DNA of 64,000 bases from Streptomyces sp. NBC_00273 (GCF_036178145.1 NZ_CP108067.1:1860001-1924000); one strand, 5' to 3'; numbered from the stretch's first letter, positions 44,801-52,523 are shown. The notes: generated by a model not told the origin, from the sequence alone. Program-made: numbers and translations.

Positions 44801-45835
44801 ATGGCCGGCACCAACGGGCCCGTACCCGACGAGGAGGTCGAACACGCCTGGCAGACCCTGTTCCTCCTTGTGCCCGTCGTCTCCACCACCTTCTCCTCCA
44901 TCGGCAGCATGTTCGCCCGCCTCGGCCGGGAGTCGATCGGCTGGGTCCTCGTCGACGAGGCCGGGCAGGCCACCCCGCAAGCCGCCGCCGGCGCTCTGTG
45001 GCGCGCCCGCCGCGCCGTCCTGGTCGGCGATCCGCTCCAGCTCGAACCCGTCGTCACCATGCCCACGGCCCTGCAGCGCCGGCTGCTGAACGCCTACGGA
45101 GTCGACGAGCACTGGCTGCCCTCGGCCACCTCGGCCCAGGCCGTCGCCGACCGGACCAACCGCTACGGCACCTACCTGCCGGCCCCGGACACCGACGACG
45201 AGCCCGTCTGGGTGGGCTCTCCGCTGCGCGTGCACCGCCGCTGCGAAGAGCCGATGTTCACGGTCAGCAACGAGGTCGCCTACGGCGGCCTCATGGTCTA
45301 CGGCACCGCACCCAAGGCGTTCCCCGATGCGGAACGGGACGGCCTGCTGCCCAGCCGCTGGCTCAACACCGACGACCCGGGCCGCCCGTCCGAGGCCCCG
45401 TGGGGCGAACGCGACCGTCGGGCCTTCGAGTTCGTCCTCGACCACTTGCACCGGCAGGGCGTCACCGTCGAGCGCGTACGCGTCATCGCCCCCTTCCGGG
45501 CCCTCGTCGCCGAGTGCCAGAAGATCTGCCGCGGTCGTGACGGCTGGACGTCCGGACTGATCGAGGAGCGCTGCGCCACCGTTCACCGGGCCCAGGGCAA
45601 GGAAGCCGATGTCGTCGTCCTCGTGCTCGGCGGCGGTCGGCCCGGCGCCCGCGAGTGGGCGGCCCGCACCCCGCACCTGCTCAACGTCGCCGCGAGCCGC
45701 GCCAAACGCCGCCTCTACGTCATCGGCGAGCGCAGCCTGTGGGCCCCGCTGCCGCACTTCGACGTCCTCGCCTCCGAGCTGACGGAGTTCCATCACCTCC
45801 GCGACCACGCCACCTGGCCGCCGGAGGGCGAGTAA
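41858..45835 (+). CDS. large superfamily 1 helicase / AAA protein with a coiled-coil insert
   Basis: 1325 residues. The N-terminal part (LLECWRAIELFSPPTIPALP) looks like a conserved family start, so the GTG at 41858 is accepted. A Gly/Ala-rich, membrane-like stretch lies at about 228-260. Walker A GPPGTGKTT is near residue 460, then a long Ala/Glu-rich coiled-coil insert (about 640-945), Walker B VLVDEAGQATPQAA near 1030, VIAPFRALVAECQ near 1208, HRAQGKEADVVVLV near 1240 and AASRAKRRLYVIGE near 1275. This is the Dna2/Upf1-type SF1 layout. Its role is unknown; it borders an IS-rich island, so a defence role is possible. Confidence 0.85.
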   Translation: MRSGHAQDRRRKALLECWRAIELFSPPTIPALPRRRPAARSGPRDECVVDLTPEPGRVPPLLPWAPDHPETGARRAPHGRMWRHEVYCGVFDLELLRQAMIAVLPAGTDPDPGVPQTELVLSGQSAMFALVLDDEGRPLEDTSVISACAWATGRLFDPGPSAPGWLDGFEELDDAFGKAIDELTATAIPYGPTAPTAGTAYERWPGSAAGPGAPAGAGGGWQRLLAEILGGAAVGAVGALFGEVAGAALQGAAEPLVRRAADWVAARRSAEEQVQSGRPDGTRGVPEGASADGPDMSTEADHGAGTGARALGFADLVALTAQIADLCGVRDHLRPQVVRVRSRLVQRPRDPQAKVAAAAPFLNSLLPPDLARVSAAIGKGFGPALEAYLTELDAVAVGARTDVRRERGVVLEGVAPDLVPAGRWPAPARFPLALSQQFAVDRMLADRAGTEGGMFSVNGPPGTGKTTMLRDLVAALVVERAAVLATFDRPEKAFTGPAWQGRDRQGTYPRTVSRLDPRLTGFEIVVTSSNNGAVENITAELPGMGALGEHWHGGPDHFSDLASALLGGPAWGLVAAVLGNKTNRKEFGNRFWWGRLPEKETQARSAAGLPPLRGMQEVLRDWLPPKPPPGGRRPVTPADQAAAAAAGPAQPVPSWTDAVAAFRTAQAEVERLRAGRARLAGALTAVESPSAGQRIADLEAAVSRADQQVAAATTVLDRAAAGTAAARTATAAAEAGYGAASEHVPRARQELATVRADLSAARELAAHHRAHVTALTARHDAPPAVERGLRGGLRRLLQSTADRQAAERQQEHTQAEIAHLLVQQRTALEDSLEQVAAAVRAESLAADRHTRSGTVVDEAAAGLTAALDHERAASAREAVAAAALRHARHIADAARRDLRAAVAELDGCHRELREAARTLPSLPLGWSHLAEADQELGSPWSDEAWSTARSDLFLRALDLHRAFAAGAAKKVRGNLQVLMELMAGTNGPVPDEEVEHAWQTLFLLVPVVSTTFSSIGSMFARLGRESIGWVLVDEAGQATPQAAAGALWRARRAVLVGDPLQLEPVVTMPTALQRRLLNAYGVDEHWLPSATSAQAVADRTNRYGTYLPAPDTDDEPVWVGSPLRVHRRCEEPMFTVSNEVAYGGLMVYGTAPKAFPDAERDGLLPSRWLNTDDPGRPSEAPWGERDRRAFEFVLDHLHRQGVTVERVRVIAPFRALVAECQKICRGRDGWTSGLIEERCATVHRAQGKEADVVVLVLGGGRPGAREWAARTPHLLNVAASRAKRRLYVIGERSLWAPLPHFDVLASELTEFHHLRDHATWPPEGE

Positions 45836-45987
45836 CCGCCGACGAAACGGCAGAGCAGAGGGCTACACGGGCATCACGATACGACGCCGCAAGCCCGACT
45901 CAAGGCGCAAGCCAGAATCGACCCCTTGGCCCGTGCACAACAGATTCCACTCATCCTCAGAACGGAAGCTGGCCGACTCGCGCCTTA

Positions 45988-46009
45988 CAACGGCTAACAC
46001 AATGAGGTG
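45988..46009 (+). repeat. solitary copy of an IS5 end
   Basis: CAACGGCTAACACAATGAGG plus TG is identical to the complement of 48886-48907, the outer right end of the IS5-family element, including 6 bases beyond the CTAACAC terminus. No transposase is attached to this copy. Confidence 0.7.
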
Positions 46010-46072
46010 AGTTGCCTTGCGGCACCTGACGACAGCAGTACGGTCGGGTGATCGCGCGAGTCGGCCTGGTGG

Positions 46073-46609
46073 TTACATGTCGCGCCAGTTCACGAACACG
46101 TGCGGCCCTGATCCCGCGATCGGCTCGCTGAACGGATCCACCGCGCCGGTAAGGACGGCCAGGCAGAACTGTGCCATGCCACCGTCGAAGACCGTCCAGC
46201 GGTTCGCCCCCCACGGCGCCTGCCTCCGAAAAGTGACCACCCTCCAGCTGTCGGGTGCGCCCTTTCGTAGCCAGAAGGCGACATCGCTGCTCGCCGAGTC
46301 CGCGAAGGGCAACAGGAGCGGCAAGCCTTGCCTTCCAAGGAGAGCGCCCAGTTCCTGGCAGTCCCGGTCCGAGAGTGCGGGATCGACTCTGTCGAGGAGA
46401 TCCCCATACGGCGATCCCGGGACGGGAGGCGTACTGACGGACAGGTATTCGTCGATCTCTCCCCCGCCGTACGACTCCACGAACTCGCGATAGTCCGCAG
46501 GGAGTTCCAACTGCGCCGTGTCGGAGAGCCCTTCCCAGTCCACCGCGTCCCCTCCGGAGACAGGTGGCGGGAGTAGCTGACGCAGGCGAGCGACAGCAGG
46601 CTGAGGCAT
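46073..46609 (-). CDS. SMI1/KNR4 (SUKH) family protein
   Basis: 178 residues from the ATG at 46609 (AGGAAGGAA 8 bases upstream). The family core is visible: LELPADYREFVESYGGGEID near the N-terminus, then LLPFADSASSDVAFWLRKG and WRVVTFRRQAPWG. SUKH proteins are best known as immunity proteins against secreted or contact-dependent toxins. No toxin gene is adjacent; the gene sits between a solitary IS end and the IS5 element, so it may be an orphan immunity gene moved by transposition. Confidence 0.85.
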   Translation of the reverse strand: MPQPAVARLRQLLPPPVSGGDAVDWEGLSDTAQLELPADYREFVESYGGGEIDEYLSVSTPPVPGSPYGDLLDRVDPALSDRDCQELGALLGRQGLPLLLPFADSASSDVAFWLRKGAPDSWRVVTFRRQAPWGANRWTVFDGGMAQFCLAVLTGAVDPFSEPIAGSGPHVFVNWRDM

Positions 46610-47575
46610 ATCAGAGTTCCTTCCTCGTCGCTGTGGGTCGCCGGTCTCGGCGGCTGCCAAGAGAGGTCAAACATGGCCACCGGTGCGGTTGTCGGCTGCG
46701 GTCCGGAGGTGCTTGAGTTCCGTCCAGCAGCGCAAAACAGCTAACACAATGATTTCACTCGTCGGAAGGTGATGAGGCAGCAGGCCAGTCTGAGGAAGGC
46801 CTCATGGATGTCGGCCCGACGTTCCCAGCGGATCCTCAGGCGTCGGAAGCCGTGCAGCCACGGAAACGCCGCTCGACCACCCACCGGTAGGTGCCCAGCC
46901 CGGTGCCATGCCGCGTTCCACGGCGGGCAATCGCCGGCACGATGCCGCGATCGCGGACCTGGTCCCGGTAGACGTCGTGGTCATAGCCACGGTCGGCAAA
47001 CACAGAGTCGGGCTTGCGGCGGGGACGGCCGACACGGCCGCGGACCGGTGGGATGGCGTCGAGCAACGGCAGCAGCTGGGTGACGTCATTGCGGTTGCCG
47101 CCGGTCAGCAGGACCGCGAGCGGGGTGCCGTGCCCGTCGGTGATCAAGTGGTGCTTTGAGCCGGCCCGGCCCCGATCGACCGGCGACGGACCCGTATGGC
47201 TCCCCCTTGTAGGGCCCTGACGTGGGAGGAGTCGACCACGCAGCGGGACCAGTCCAGCCGCAGGGCCGCGTTTAGCTCGGCCAGAAGCACCTCGCGCAGT
47301 TGCTGCCACACGCCAGCCTCGTTCCAGTCCCGCAGTCTGCGCCAGCACGTCATGCCCGAGCCGAAGCCCAGCTCCTTCGGCAGGTACTCCCACTGGATAC
47401 CGGTGTGCAGCACGTACAGGATCCCGGACAGCACCTGTCGGTCCGGCAGCGGCTTGCGGCCCGAGTACCGGAAGCGCCGCTCACGTTGAGGCAGTAGCGG
47501 CTCCAGGCGGTCTGGGCTTGATCCGCTTTGACGGACATTCGAGATCAGGGGTTCGTCCCCGGGAGGATGTCCATC

Positions 47576-47884
47576 ATGGAGAGCATGGGGAAGAAGAAGC
47601 CTCGCCCTCGCCGTTCGTTCACGTCGGAGTTCAAGGCCGAGATCGTCGAGCTGTGCCGGCGCGGTGACCGCTCGGTCGGTCAGATAGCCAAGGACTTCGA
47701 TCTGACCGAGACCGCGGTGCGGGACTGGGTCAAGCAGGCCGAGGTCGACGCGGGCGAGCGAGACGGGCTGACCAGCAGCGAGCGTGAGGAGCTGGCCGCG
47801 CTGCGGCGGGAGAACCGCCGCCTGCGCGAGGACGTCGACATCCTCAAGCGGGCCACGGCTTTCTTCGCGAAGGAGACCCGGTGA
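47576..47884 (+). CDS. IS3-family transposase OrfA
   Basis: 102 residues from the ATG at 47576 (GGGAGG 9 bases upstream; an ATG at 47567 is possible). It has the OrfA HTH (CRRGDRSVGQIAKDFDLTET, then VRDWVKQAE) and a C-terminal leucine-zipper-like segment (ELAALRRENRRLREDVDILK). Its stop overlaps OrfB as GTGA, so OrfB may be made by coupling or frameshifting. It shows no damage. Confidence 0.92.
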   Translation: MESMGKKKPRPRRSFTSEFKAEIVELCRRGDRSVGQIAKDFDLTETAVRDWVKQAEVDAGERDGLTSSEREELAALRRENRRLREDVDILKRATAFFAKETR

Positions 47885-48753
47885 CGGTGCACCCGTTCAT
47901 CGAGGCGGAGAAGCAGAGCAACCACAACGTCAAACGCGCGTGTGAACTGCTCAAGGTCTCCCGCACCGCCTTCTATGCCCGCCGCAACGGAACTCCCGGC
48001 CCCCGCGCGGTCCGCGACCTGGAGCTGACCGTGAAGATCACCGAGGCCCACGAGCACTCCCGTGGCACCTACGGGGCCCCACGCCTCCACGCCGTTCTGC
48101 AACGCGAGGGCGAAAGATGCGGACGGCGCCGCGTGGCCAGACTGATGCGGGACGCCGGACTCGAAGGCCGGCACCGCAGGCGGCGACACGTGACCACCGC
48201 CCCCGACCCGCGGGCCGCCGCGAGGCCCGACCTCATCGGGCGCGACTTCGCACCCGACCCGGCCGCACTCGACGTCCGCTGGTGCGGCGACATCACGTAT
48301 ATCCCGACCGATCAGGGCTGGCTCTACCTGGCCACCGTCATCGACATCGCCTCCCGCCGTGTCGTCGGCTGGGCAACCGCCGATCATCTGCGGACCGACC
48401 TGGTCGCCGAAGCCCTTACGACCGCCTGCCGGCGGCGCCGCCCCGCCCGGCCGGTGATCTTCCACTCGGACCGCGGATGCCAGTACACCAGCCAGCAATT
48501 CGCGTCCCTGGCAGGTGAGTTCGACGTCCAGCTATCGGTCGGCCGCACCGGACAGTGCTGGGACAACGCCCTCGCCGAGTCCTTCTTCGCGACGATCAAA
48601 CGGGAACTGCTCGGCACGAAACCCTGGCCCAGCAGGGCTCTCGCCCGCACTGCGATCTTCGAGTGGATCGAGAGCTGGTACAACTTGCAGCGGCTACACA
48701 GCAGCCTCGGCTACCGAAGTCCCGCCGAATACGAGACCGTACTCGCGGCCTGA
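47881..48753 (+). CDS. IS3-family transposase OrfB (rve integrase core)
   Basis: 290 residues from a GTG. The HTH_21 region (HEHSRGTYGAPRLHAVLQRE) is followed by the DDE core: Asp in VRWCGDITYIPTDQG, Asp in IFHSDRGCQYTSQQF and Glu in NALAESFFATIKREL, then WYNLQRLHSSLGYRSPAEYE. All catalytic residues are present and the frame is open, so this element could still transpose. Confidence 0.94.
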   Translation: MTVHPFIEAEKQSNHNVKRACELLKVSRTAFYARRNGTPGPRAVRDLELTVKITEAHEHSRGTYGAPRLHAVLQREGERCGRRRVARLMRDAGLEGRHRRRRHVTTAPDPRAAARPDLIGRDFAPDPAALDVRWCGDITYIPTDQGWLYLATVIDIASRRVVGWATADHLRTDLVAEALTTACRRRRPARPVIFHSDRGCQYTSQQFASLAGEFDVQLSVGRTGQCWDNALAESFFATIKRELLGTKPWPSRALARTAIFEWIESWYNLQRLHSSLGYRSPAEYETVLAA

Positions 48754-48911
48754 CCACCACACCAATGGTGTCCGTCAAAGCGGAGCAAGCTCAGTCCCAC
48801 AGCTCATCCGGCACGGTCCACGGCAAGTTCCCCACGCCGGGGTGAACGCTCAACTTCCACCCAGGGCACTGCTGTCAGAGCCGATCCACCTCATTGTGTT
48901 AGCCGTTGTTA

Positions 48912-49685
48912 GACCGTGTCCTATGTGGTGAGGCGGACGAGTCGCTTGTAGCAACAGATGGCGGCGGCGAGATCGAGGAAGGCCAGGTAGTTGCGGGGTT
49001 GGCGTTCGTAGCGGTGGTTGAGCCGGCGGTACCCGGTCAGCCATGACATGGTCCGTTCGATCACCCACCGGCGGCGCCCGAGTCGTTCTGATGACTCGAT
49101 GCCTTTGCGGGCGATGCGGACGCCGATCCGTTTGCCACGAAGCCATTTCCGCAGTTCAGGTATGTCGTAGGCCCGCTGTCGTGGGTGTTGGCCGCTGAGA
49201 GGCCGACGACCATGGGCAGTCCGGCCGCGTCCGACAAGACGTGCATCTTGGAGCCCGGCTTGCCCCGGTCCACGGGGCTCGGACCTGTGAGTTCGCCCCC
49301 TGTTTAGCCCGCACGTGTGCGGAGTCGAGGACGATGCGGGAAAGATCGAGGAGGCCGGCGTTGTCAAGGCGGTGCAGGATCTCCTCGTGCAGCCGGCCCC
49401 AGACTCCGGCCCGCGACCAGATCAGGAACCGACGATGGGCCGTCGACTTCGAGATCCCGAAACATGGTGGCAGTGCCCGCCAGGCACAGCCGCTGACAAG
49501 CACGTAGATGATCGCCGCGAACAGCGTCTCATCAGGCGTGTCCTGCGTCCCGCCGCCCTGCGACCGCACCTTCGACGGCGGGATCAGCGGCTTCGCGATC
49601 TCCCACAACCCGTCCGGAACAATCCAACTCCACGTACCCCGCCCCATGACGGGCTCAACGACACCTCACCACATAGGACACGGTC
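48912..49685 (-). mobile_element. second IS5-family element, internally deleted
   Basis: Perfect inverted ends GACCGTGTCCTATGTGGTGA at 48912 and its complement ending at 49685, flanked by the direct repeat TTA (48909-48911 and 49686-49688), typical of IS5 group targets. The transposase inside has lost about 30 codons and its frame, so the element could move only with help from another copy. Confidence 0.9.
48919..49647 (-). pseudogene. IS5-family (IS4811-like) transposase, defective
   Basis: Starting at 49647: MGRGTWSWIVPDGLWEIAKP, IIYVLVSGCAWRALPPCFGI, LDSAHVRAKQG, then a -1 shift at a run of five G (CAGGGGGCGAAC) gives GELTGPSPVDRGKPGSKMHV and GLSAANTHDS. A deletion and frame change follow; the frame AYDIPELRKWLRGKRIGVRI to NHRYERQPRNYLAFLDLAAA ends at a TAG in the left end. 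The deletion removes the second catalytic Asp region. Confidence 0.85.
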
Positions 49686-49730
49686 TTAGCTGCGGGAGGC
49701 GGCGCCCGGCACCGCTGGGACCTGCTTGTC

Positions 49731-50027
49731 GTGGTGGTACGGCCGGACAGCAGCAGCCCGGAGACCATCGCCTTCACCGCCGGCCCGGCTCTCGTACTCC
49801 CGGCGGGCCTTGCGCTGGGCCGGGACTGCCGAGAGGCCCGGGCCGCCGTCGAGCGGCTGGCACTGGGCGAGGAGCTGACGGTGCGCCGCGGTGGCGGCGG
49901 TGGCGTGCAGGGTGTGGCCCTGGCCTCGCCGCACGGCCACGCCCTGGTCGAGCGCGGCCCGCTCGGCGGGCTCCAACTCGGGCGGTGCGGAGGAAGTCGG
50001 CGACCTTTCCCGGCATGTCGAGGGTGA
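49731..50027 (+). CDS. hypothetical ORF, possibly a fragment
   Basis: 98 codons directly downstream of the deleted IS5 element. The frame is open leftward almost to the IS end (RWDLLVVVVRPDSSSPETIA), and the middle reads GLALGRDCREARAAVERLAL. The C-terminus dissolves into low complexity. No family recognised; probably the remnant of a gene cut by the IS. Confidence 0.3.
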   Translation: MVVRPDSSSPETIAFTAGPALVLPAGLALGRDCREARAAVERLALGEELTVRRGGGGGVQGVALASPHGHALVERGPLGGLQLGRCGGSRRPFPACRG

Positions 50028-50147
50028 CATGGCCGTGGAACAGACCACCCGCCTCGGTCGCCGACGCCCAGCGGGTCTACACCGAGTTGACCGCCGGACG
50101 AGAAGACCGGGAAGCCGCGTTCGCTGCCTGACCTGGGCAAGCAGTCC

Positions 50148-50429
50148 ATGGCCTTCGAGCTCTCGAAGGGCGAGGCCCACGCCTACGTCCGGGTCGGCAC
50201 GGTCGTGGTCTACGTCTCGGAGCGGGGCAGCCACGACGACTACAAGCCTGCCGTCCTCGAGTCCCTGGCCAGGACGGCCGCCACCTGGGCCCAGCAGGCC
50301 CAGGACGGCAAGACCCCGGCGCGGAGGTTACGTAGCGACCCGGACCGGATTCGTCGCCCCGGACGCCGGTCCGCTGCCGGGCCGGCAGCCCGCACCGGGG
50401 TTTCGTCACGCCGTCACGGGGTTTCGTAA
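50148..50429 (+). CDS. hypothetical protein, small
   Basis: 93 codons starting MAFELSKGEAHAYVRVGTVV, with segments YVSERGSHDDYKPAVLESLA and TAATWAQQAQDGKTP that look coded, then a basic tail that may be out of frame. An upstream fragment in another frame (YTELTAGREDREAAFAA, ending about 50131) may belong to the same damaged locus. Its last 16 bases overlap the end of the regulator on the other strand. Confidence 0.4.
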   Translation: MAFELSKGEAHAYVRVGTVVVYVSERGSHDDYKPAVLESLARTAATWAQQAQDGKTPARRLRSDPDRIRRPGRRSAAGPAARTGVSSRRHGVS

Positions 50430-51862
50430 CGGTCGCCGGCCGTGGCCGGGGCCGCCCCCTGCTGCGCGGCGGCCAGGCGGGTGCGCTCGCGGTAGGCGCG
50501 GGAGCGGCAGGCAGGCGAGCAGTACCGGGCCGGACGCCCGTTGACCGGACCCGCGGGCCGGGGCGGCAGGGGGTCGCCACAGGCGGGACAGGCGGGACGG
50601 GCGGAGGCGGCGGGACAGGCGGGACGGGCGGAGGCGGCGGGCCCGGCGGACGCTGCGGCGCCGGCCTCCGCGGTCTCTCCGTCTCCGGCGTCTCCGGCGT
50701 CTCCGGCGTCTCCGGCGTCTCCGGCGACCACTGTGGTCTCACCGACCTCAGCGGGCTTTCTGGCCTCTGTGGCCCCGGCGACCTCTACGGCCTCCGCGCC
50801 CACGGGCGTCGGTACGTGGTGCCGGGTCAGCCCCTGCCGTTCGGCGATGACGCCCGCTTCGAAGCGGCTGTGGGCTCCGAGGGTCTCCAAGAGCTCCGAG
50901 ACGTGCCGACGGCAGGTGCGGAGGGAGATGCCGAGGCGGCGGGCGATGGTGTCGTCCTTGAGGCCCTTGGCAAGCAGGACGAGGATGGCCTGCTTCATGG
51001 TCCGGGAGACGTCGGACGCGGCCTGGGGGCCGGTGGCGTACGGGGTGGCGTTGGCCCAGTCCCGTTCGAAGACGTCCAGGAGGTAGCCGAGGAGGTCGGG
51101 TTCGCGGATGAGCAGCGCGCCGCCGGAGCGGGCGGGGAGCAGGGCCAGGGCCCGGTCCACGATGATCATCTGGGGCAGGACCTCGGGCAGGGTACGGATC
51201 TCGGCGCCGGCGGCGACCAGTTGCTCGGCGTGGGTGCGGGTGGGCTGGTCGAAGCGGGTGGCGTGCTGGTAGAGGCTGCGCATGCGGATGCCGCGTTCCA
51301 GGAGGGCCAGGTCGCGCGGCAGGGCTTCACGCAGGGCGGCGACGGGGAAGGAGCCGCCGTGCTTGGAGACCAGGACCTCGCTGTGGCAGGAGTCGATGAC
51401 GTCGGTGAGCAGGGTGCGGACCGCGAACTTGTCGGGTAGGTGGTCGATGGTGCCCTGGGGGAAGGCGTGCTGGCGGGCCTGGAGGTAGACGGGCGTGAGG
51501 GCGGCGAGGCTGTCCTGCTCCGCCTGGATCCGGCGGCGCTGGGTGCGCAGGGTCTCTTCCTGGGCGCGTAGCGCGGCGTCCCGGTCGGAGAGCAGCCGGC
51601 TCGCGGCGGCCTGCGGGCTGACCGGCTGCCAGCGCACGCCCTGGGTCCCGGCGGCGGGGAGCTCCTGGAGGAGGCAGGCGGCGAGGAGGGAGTCCAGGGC
51701 CCGGGCCGCCTCGTGGTCGTCGATGCCGGTCTCCGCCGCGGCCCGGGCCAGGGTGTCCCGGGTGAGGTGGGCGTGGACGACGGTCCAGCGGTAGAGCAGG
51801 ACCGCGGCGCCGTCGAGTCCCTGTATTCCCGCCGACCCGCCGTCACCTGCTGGTTCGTCCAC
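50414..51862 (-). CDS. LuxR-type regulator with TrmB-like N-terminus and C-terminal zinc ribbon
   Basis: 482 residues from a GTG with AGGAGGGG 5 bases upstream. N-terminal winged-helix/TrmB-like part (DTLARAAAETGIDDHEAARA), a coiled coil (about 95-125), a PLD-like middle (VIDSCHSEVLVSKHGGSFPV), then a LuxR HTH (LLAKGLKDDTIARRLGISLR, RHVSELLETLGAHSRFEAGV). The tail has a (GDA)n run, a duplicated Ala/Arg/Pro-Cys segment and a zinc ribbon CPACGDP...YCSPACRSRAYRER, unusual as a fusion to this regulator type. It is divergent from a small secreted peptide gene 170 bp away. Confidence 0.82.
   Translation of the reverse strand: MDEPAGDGGSAGIQGLDGAAVLLYRWTVVHAHLTRDTLARAAAETGIDDHEAARALDSLLAACLLQELPAAGTQGVRWQPVSPQAAASRLLSDRDAALRAQEETLRTQRRRIQAEQDSLAALTPVYLQARQHAFPQGTIDHLPDKFAVRTLLTDVIDSCHSEVLVSKHGGSFPVAALREALPRDLALLERGIRMRSLYQHATRFDQPTRTHAEQLVAAGAEIRTLPEVLPQMIIVDRALALLPARSGGALLIREPDLLGYLLDVFERDWANATPYATGPQAASDVSRTMKQAILVLLAKGLKDDTIARRLGISLRTCRRHVSELLETLGAHSRFEAGVIAERQGLTRHHVPTPVGAEAVEVAGATEARKPAEVGETTVVAGDAGDAGDAGDAGDGETAEAGAAASAGPAASARPACPAASARPACPACGDPLPPRPAGPVNGRPARYCSPACRSRAYRERTRLAAAQQGAAPATAGDRYETP
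50583..50636. repeat. 27-bp tandem repeat, two copies, inside the regulator gene
   Basis: Two identical units 50583-50609 and 50610-50636 (each starting GCGGGACAGGCGGGACGGGC). They encode the duplicated Ala-Ser-Ala-Arg-Pro-Ala-Cys-Pro-Ala segment before the zinc ribbon. Confidence 0.8.
50682..50726. repeat. 9-bp tandem repeat (TCTCCGGCG) x5
   Basis: Five perfect copies that encode the Gly-Asp-Ala run of the regulator. Copy-number change would keep the frame, so the linker length may vary between strains. Confidence 0.9.
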
Positions 51863-52032
51863 GGAACCCCTCCTAAAAGTGCATGGCACACAGATGATGC
51901 CCGGCAGGGCTGCCGCCGCCGGCGCCGGGTTGGCACAGTGGTGATCACAGTCGGCCGGGACGGGCGGCGGTTCACACAGGACCACACACCGGCGGAGTGA
52001 CCGCCGCCGGGTGACAGCAGGAGTTGACGCAC

Positions 52033-52251
52033 ATGCGGGGAAACACGCGCCGGGCCATGGTGGCCTTCGTACTGGCCGCGGGCATCACGACGGGCGGCCT
52101 CGCCGCCTCCGACGTCGCCGCCGCTTCGGAGCTGCCCGGCACTGGGCATCGGGTCGGCGTCGGCGTGGAGATCCCGGGGCTCGACCCCGGCAAGGACTGC
52201 ATCGTGACGACCGCGTGGGGTGATACCACCTGCCCGGCCCGGCAGTACTAG
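52033..52251 (+). CDS. small secreted peptide next to the LuxR-type regulator
   Basis: 72 residues from the ATG at 52033 (AGGAG 9 bases upstream; a GTG at 52024 is also in frame). A signal peptide (RRAMVAFVLAAGITTGGLAA, cleavage near VAAA-SEL) leaves a product of about 40 residues ending KDCIVTTAWGDTTCPARQY, with two cysteines 11 residues apart that could form a loop. Not recognised. Position opposite the regulator suggests it is a target or signal for it. Confidence 0.65.
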   Translation: MRGNTRRAMVAFVLAAGITTGGLAASDVAAASELPGTGHRVGVGVEIPGLDPGKDCIVTTAWGDTTCPARQY

Positions 52252-52448
52252 ACCTCCCGGAGGAACGGGAGAGGGGGCGGCGGGTTCCATCCGCCGTCGG
52301 TTGGGTGGTCGTGGGCCCTTTCCCGATTGAGCAGTAGGCGCGGAGCGACAACGGTACGCGCGGCACATGCGGCAAGCGCGGCAGGCGTGGCTCACCGGGC
52401 ACGTGGCACACAGGCCTGACGCAGCGGCCTGACACACGCGCGAACACA

Positions 52449-52497
52449 GCGCCTGGCCACCGTCGTCGACCGGCGGTGGCCAGGCGCGCCCTTTTCA
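52449..52497 (+). terminator. 14-bp stem hairpin followed by TTTT, just upstream of the second peptide gene
   Basis: GCGCCTGGCCACCG (52449-52462) pairs perfectly with CGGTGGCCAGGCGC (52474-52487), loop of 11, followed by GCCCTTTT. It lies about 200 bases after the first peptide gene and 36 bases before the second start, so it may end the first transcript or act as an attenuator for the second. Confidence 0.7.
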
Positions 52498-52523
52498 CAC
52501 CCCTCACCGAAGGCTCAACCACC

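Larger units (their letters stand above)
47513..48793 (+). mobile_element. intact IS3-family insertion sequence
   Basis: 1281 bp. The 25-bp terminal inverted repeats 47513-47537 and 48769-48793 match at 23 positions (TGGGCTTGATCCGC and TGAGCTTGCTCCGC outer parts, then TTTGACGGACA in both) and have TG...CA termini. It is flanked by the 3-bp direct repeat GTC (47510-47512 and 48794-48796); removing the element and one GTC restores the IS5 reading frame. Both ORFs are complete. Confidence 0.93.
46741..48835 (-). pseudogene. IS5-family transposase, split and frameshifted
   Basis: Before interruption the reading is VPDELWDRLEPLLPQRERRF, ILYVLHTGIQWEYLPKELGF, WSRCVVDSSHVRALQGG (first catalytic Asp), and after the -1 shift HTGPSPVDRGRAGSKHHLIT and FADRGYDHDVYRDQVRDRG (second Asp), then RWVVER. 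The C-terminal piece HGFRRLRIRWERRADIHEAF to VKSLC is out of frame. Order and content match the IS427/ISL-like group of IS5. Confidence 0.85.
46741..48902 (-). mobile_element. IS5-family element interrupted by an IS3-family element
   Basis: Ends are CTAACACAATGA at 46741 and its complement at 48891-48902. The transposase runs on the minus strand from a GTG at 48835 (VGNLPWTVPDELWD) to a TAG inside the left end. It is split by the IS3 element at 47513-48793 and continues DRLEPLLPQRERRFRYSGRK. The normal -1 frameshift site is present (ACAAGGGGGAGC region, about 47195-47205). A further one-base loss near 46860 separates VER from FPWLHGFRRLRIRWE. The element is therefore inactive. Confidence 0.88.

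Noticed and set aside
43574..45808. 744-codon minus-strand frame
   Set aside because: Antisense shadow of the helicase, which has Walker A, Walker B and C-terminal helicase motifs.
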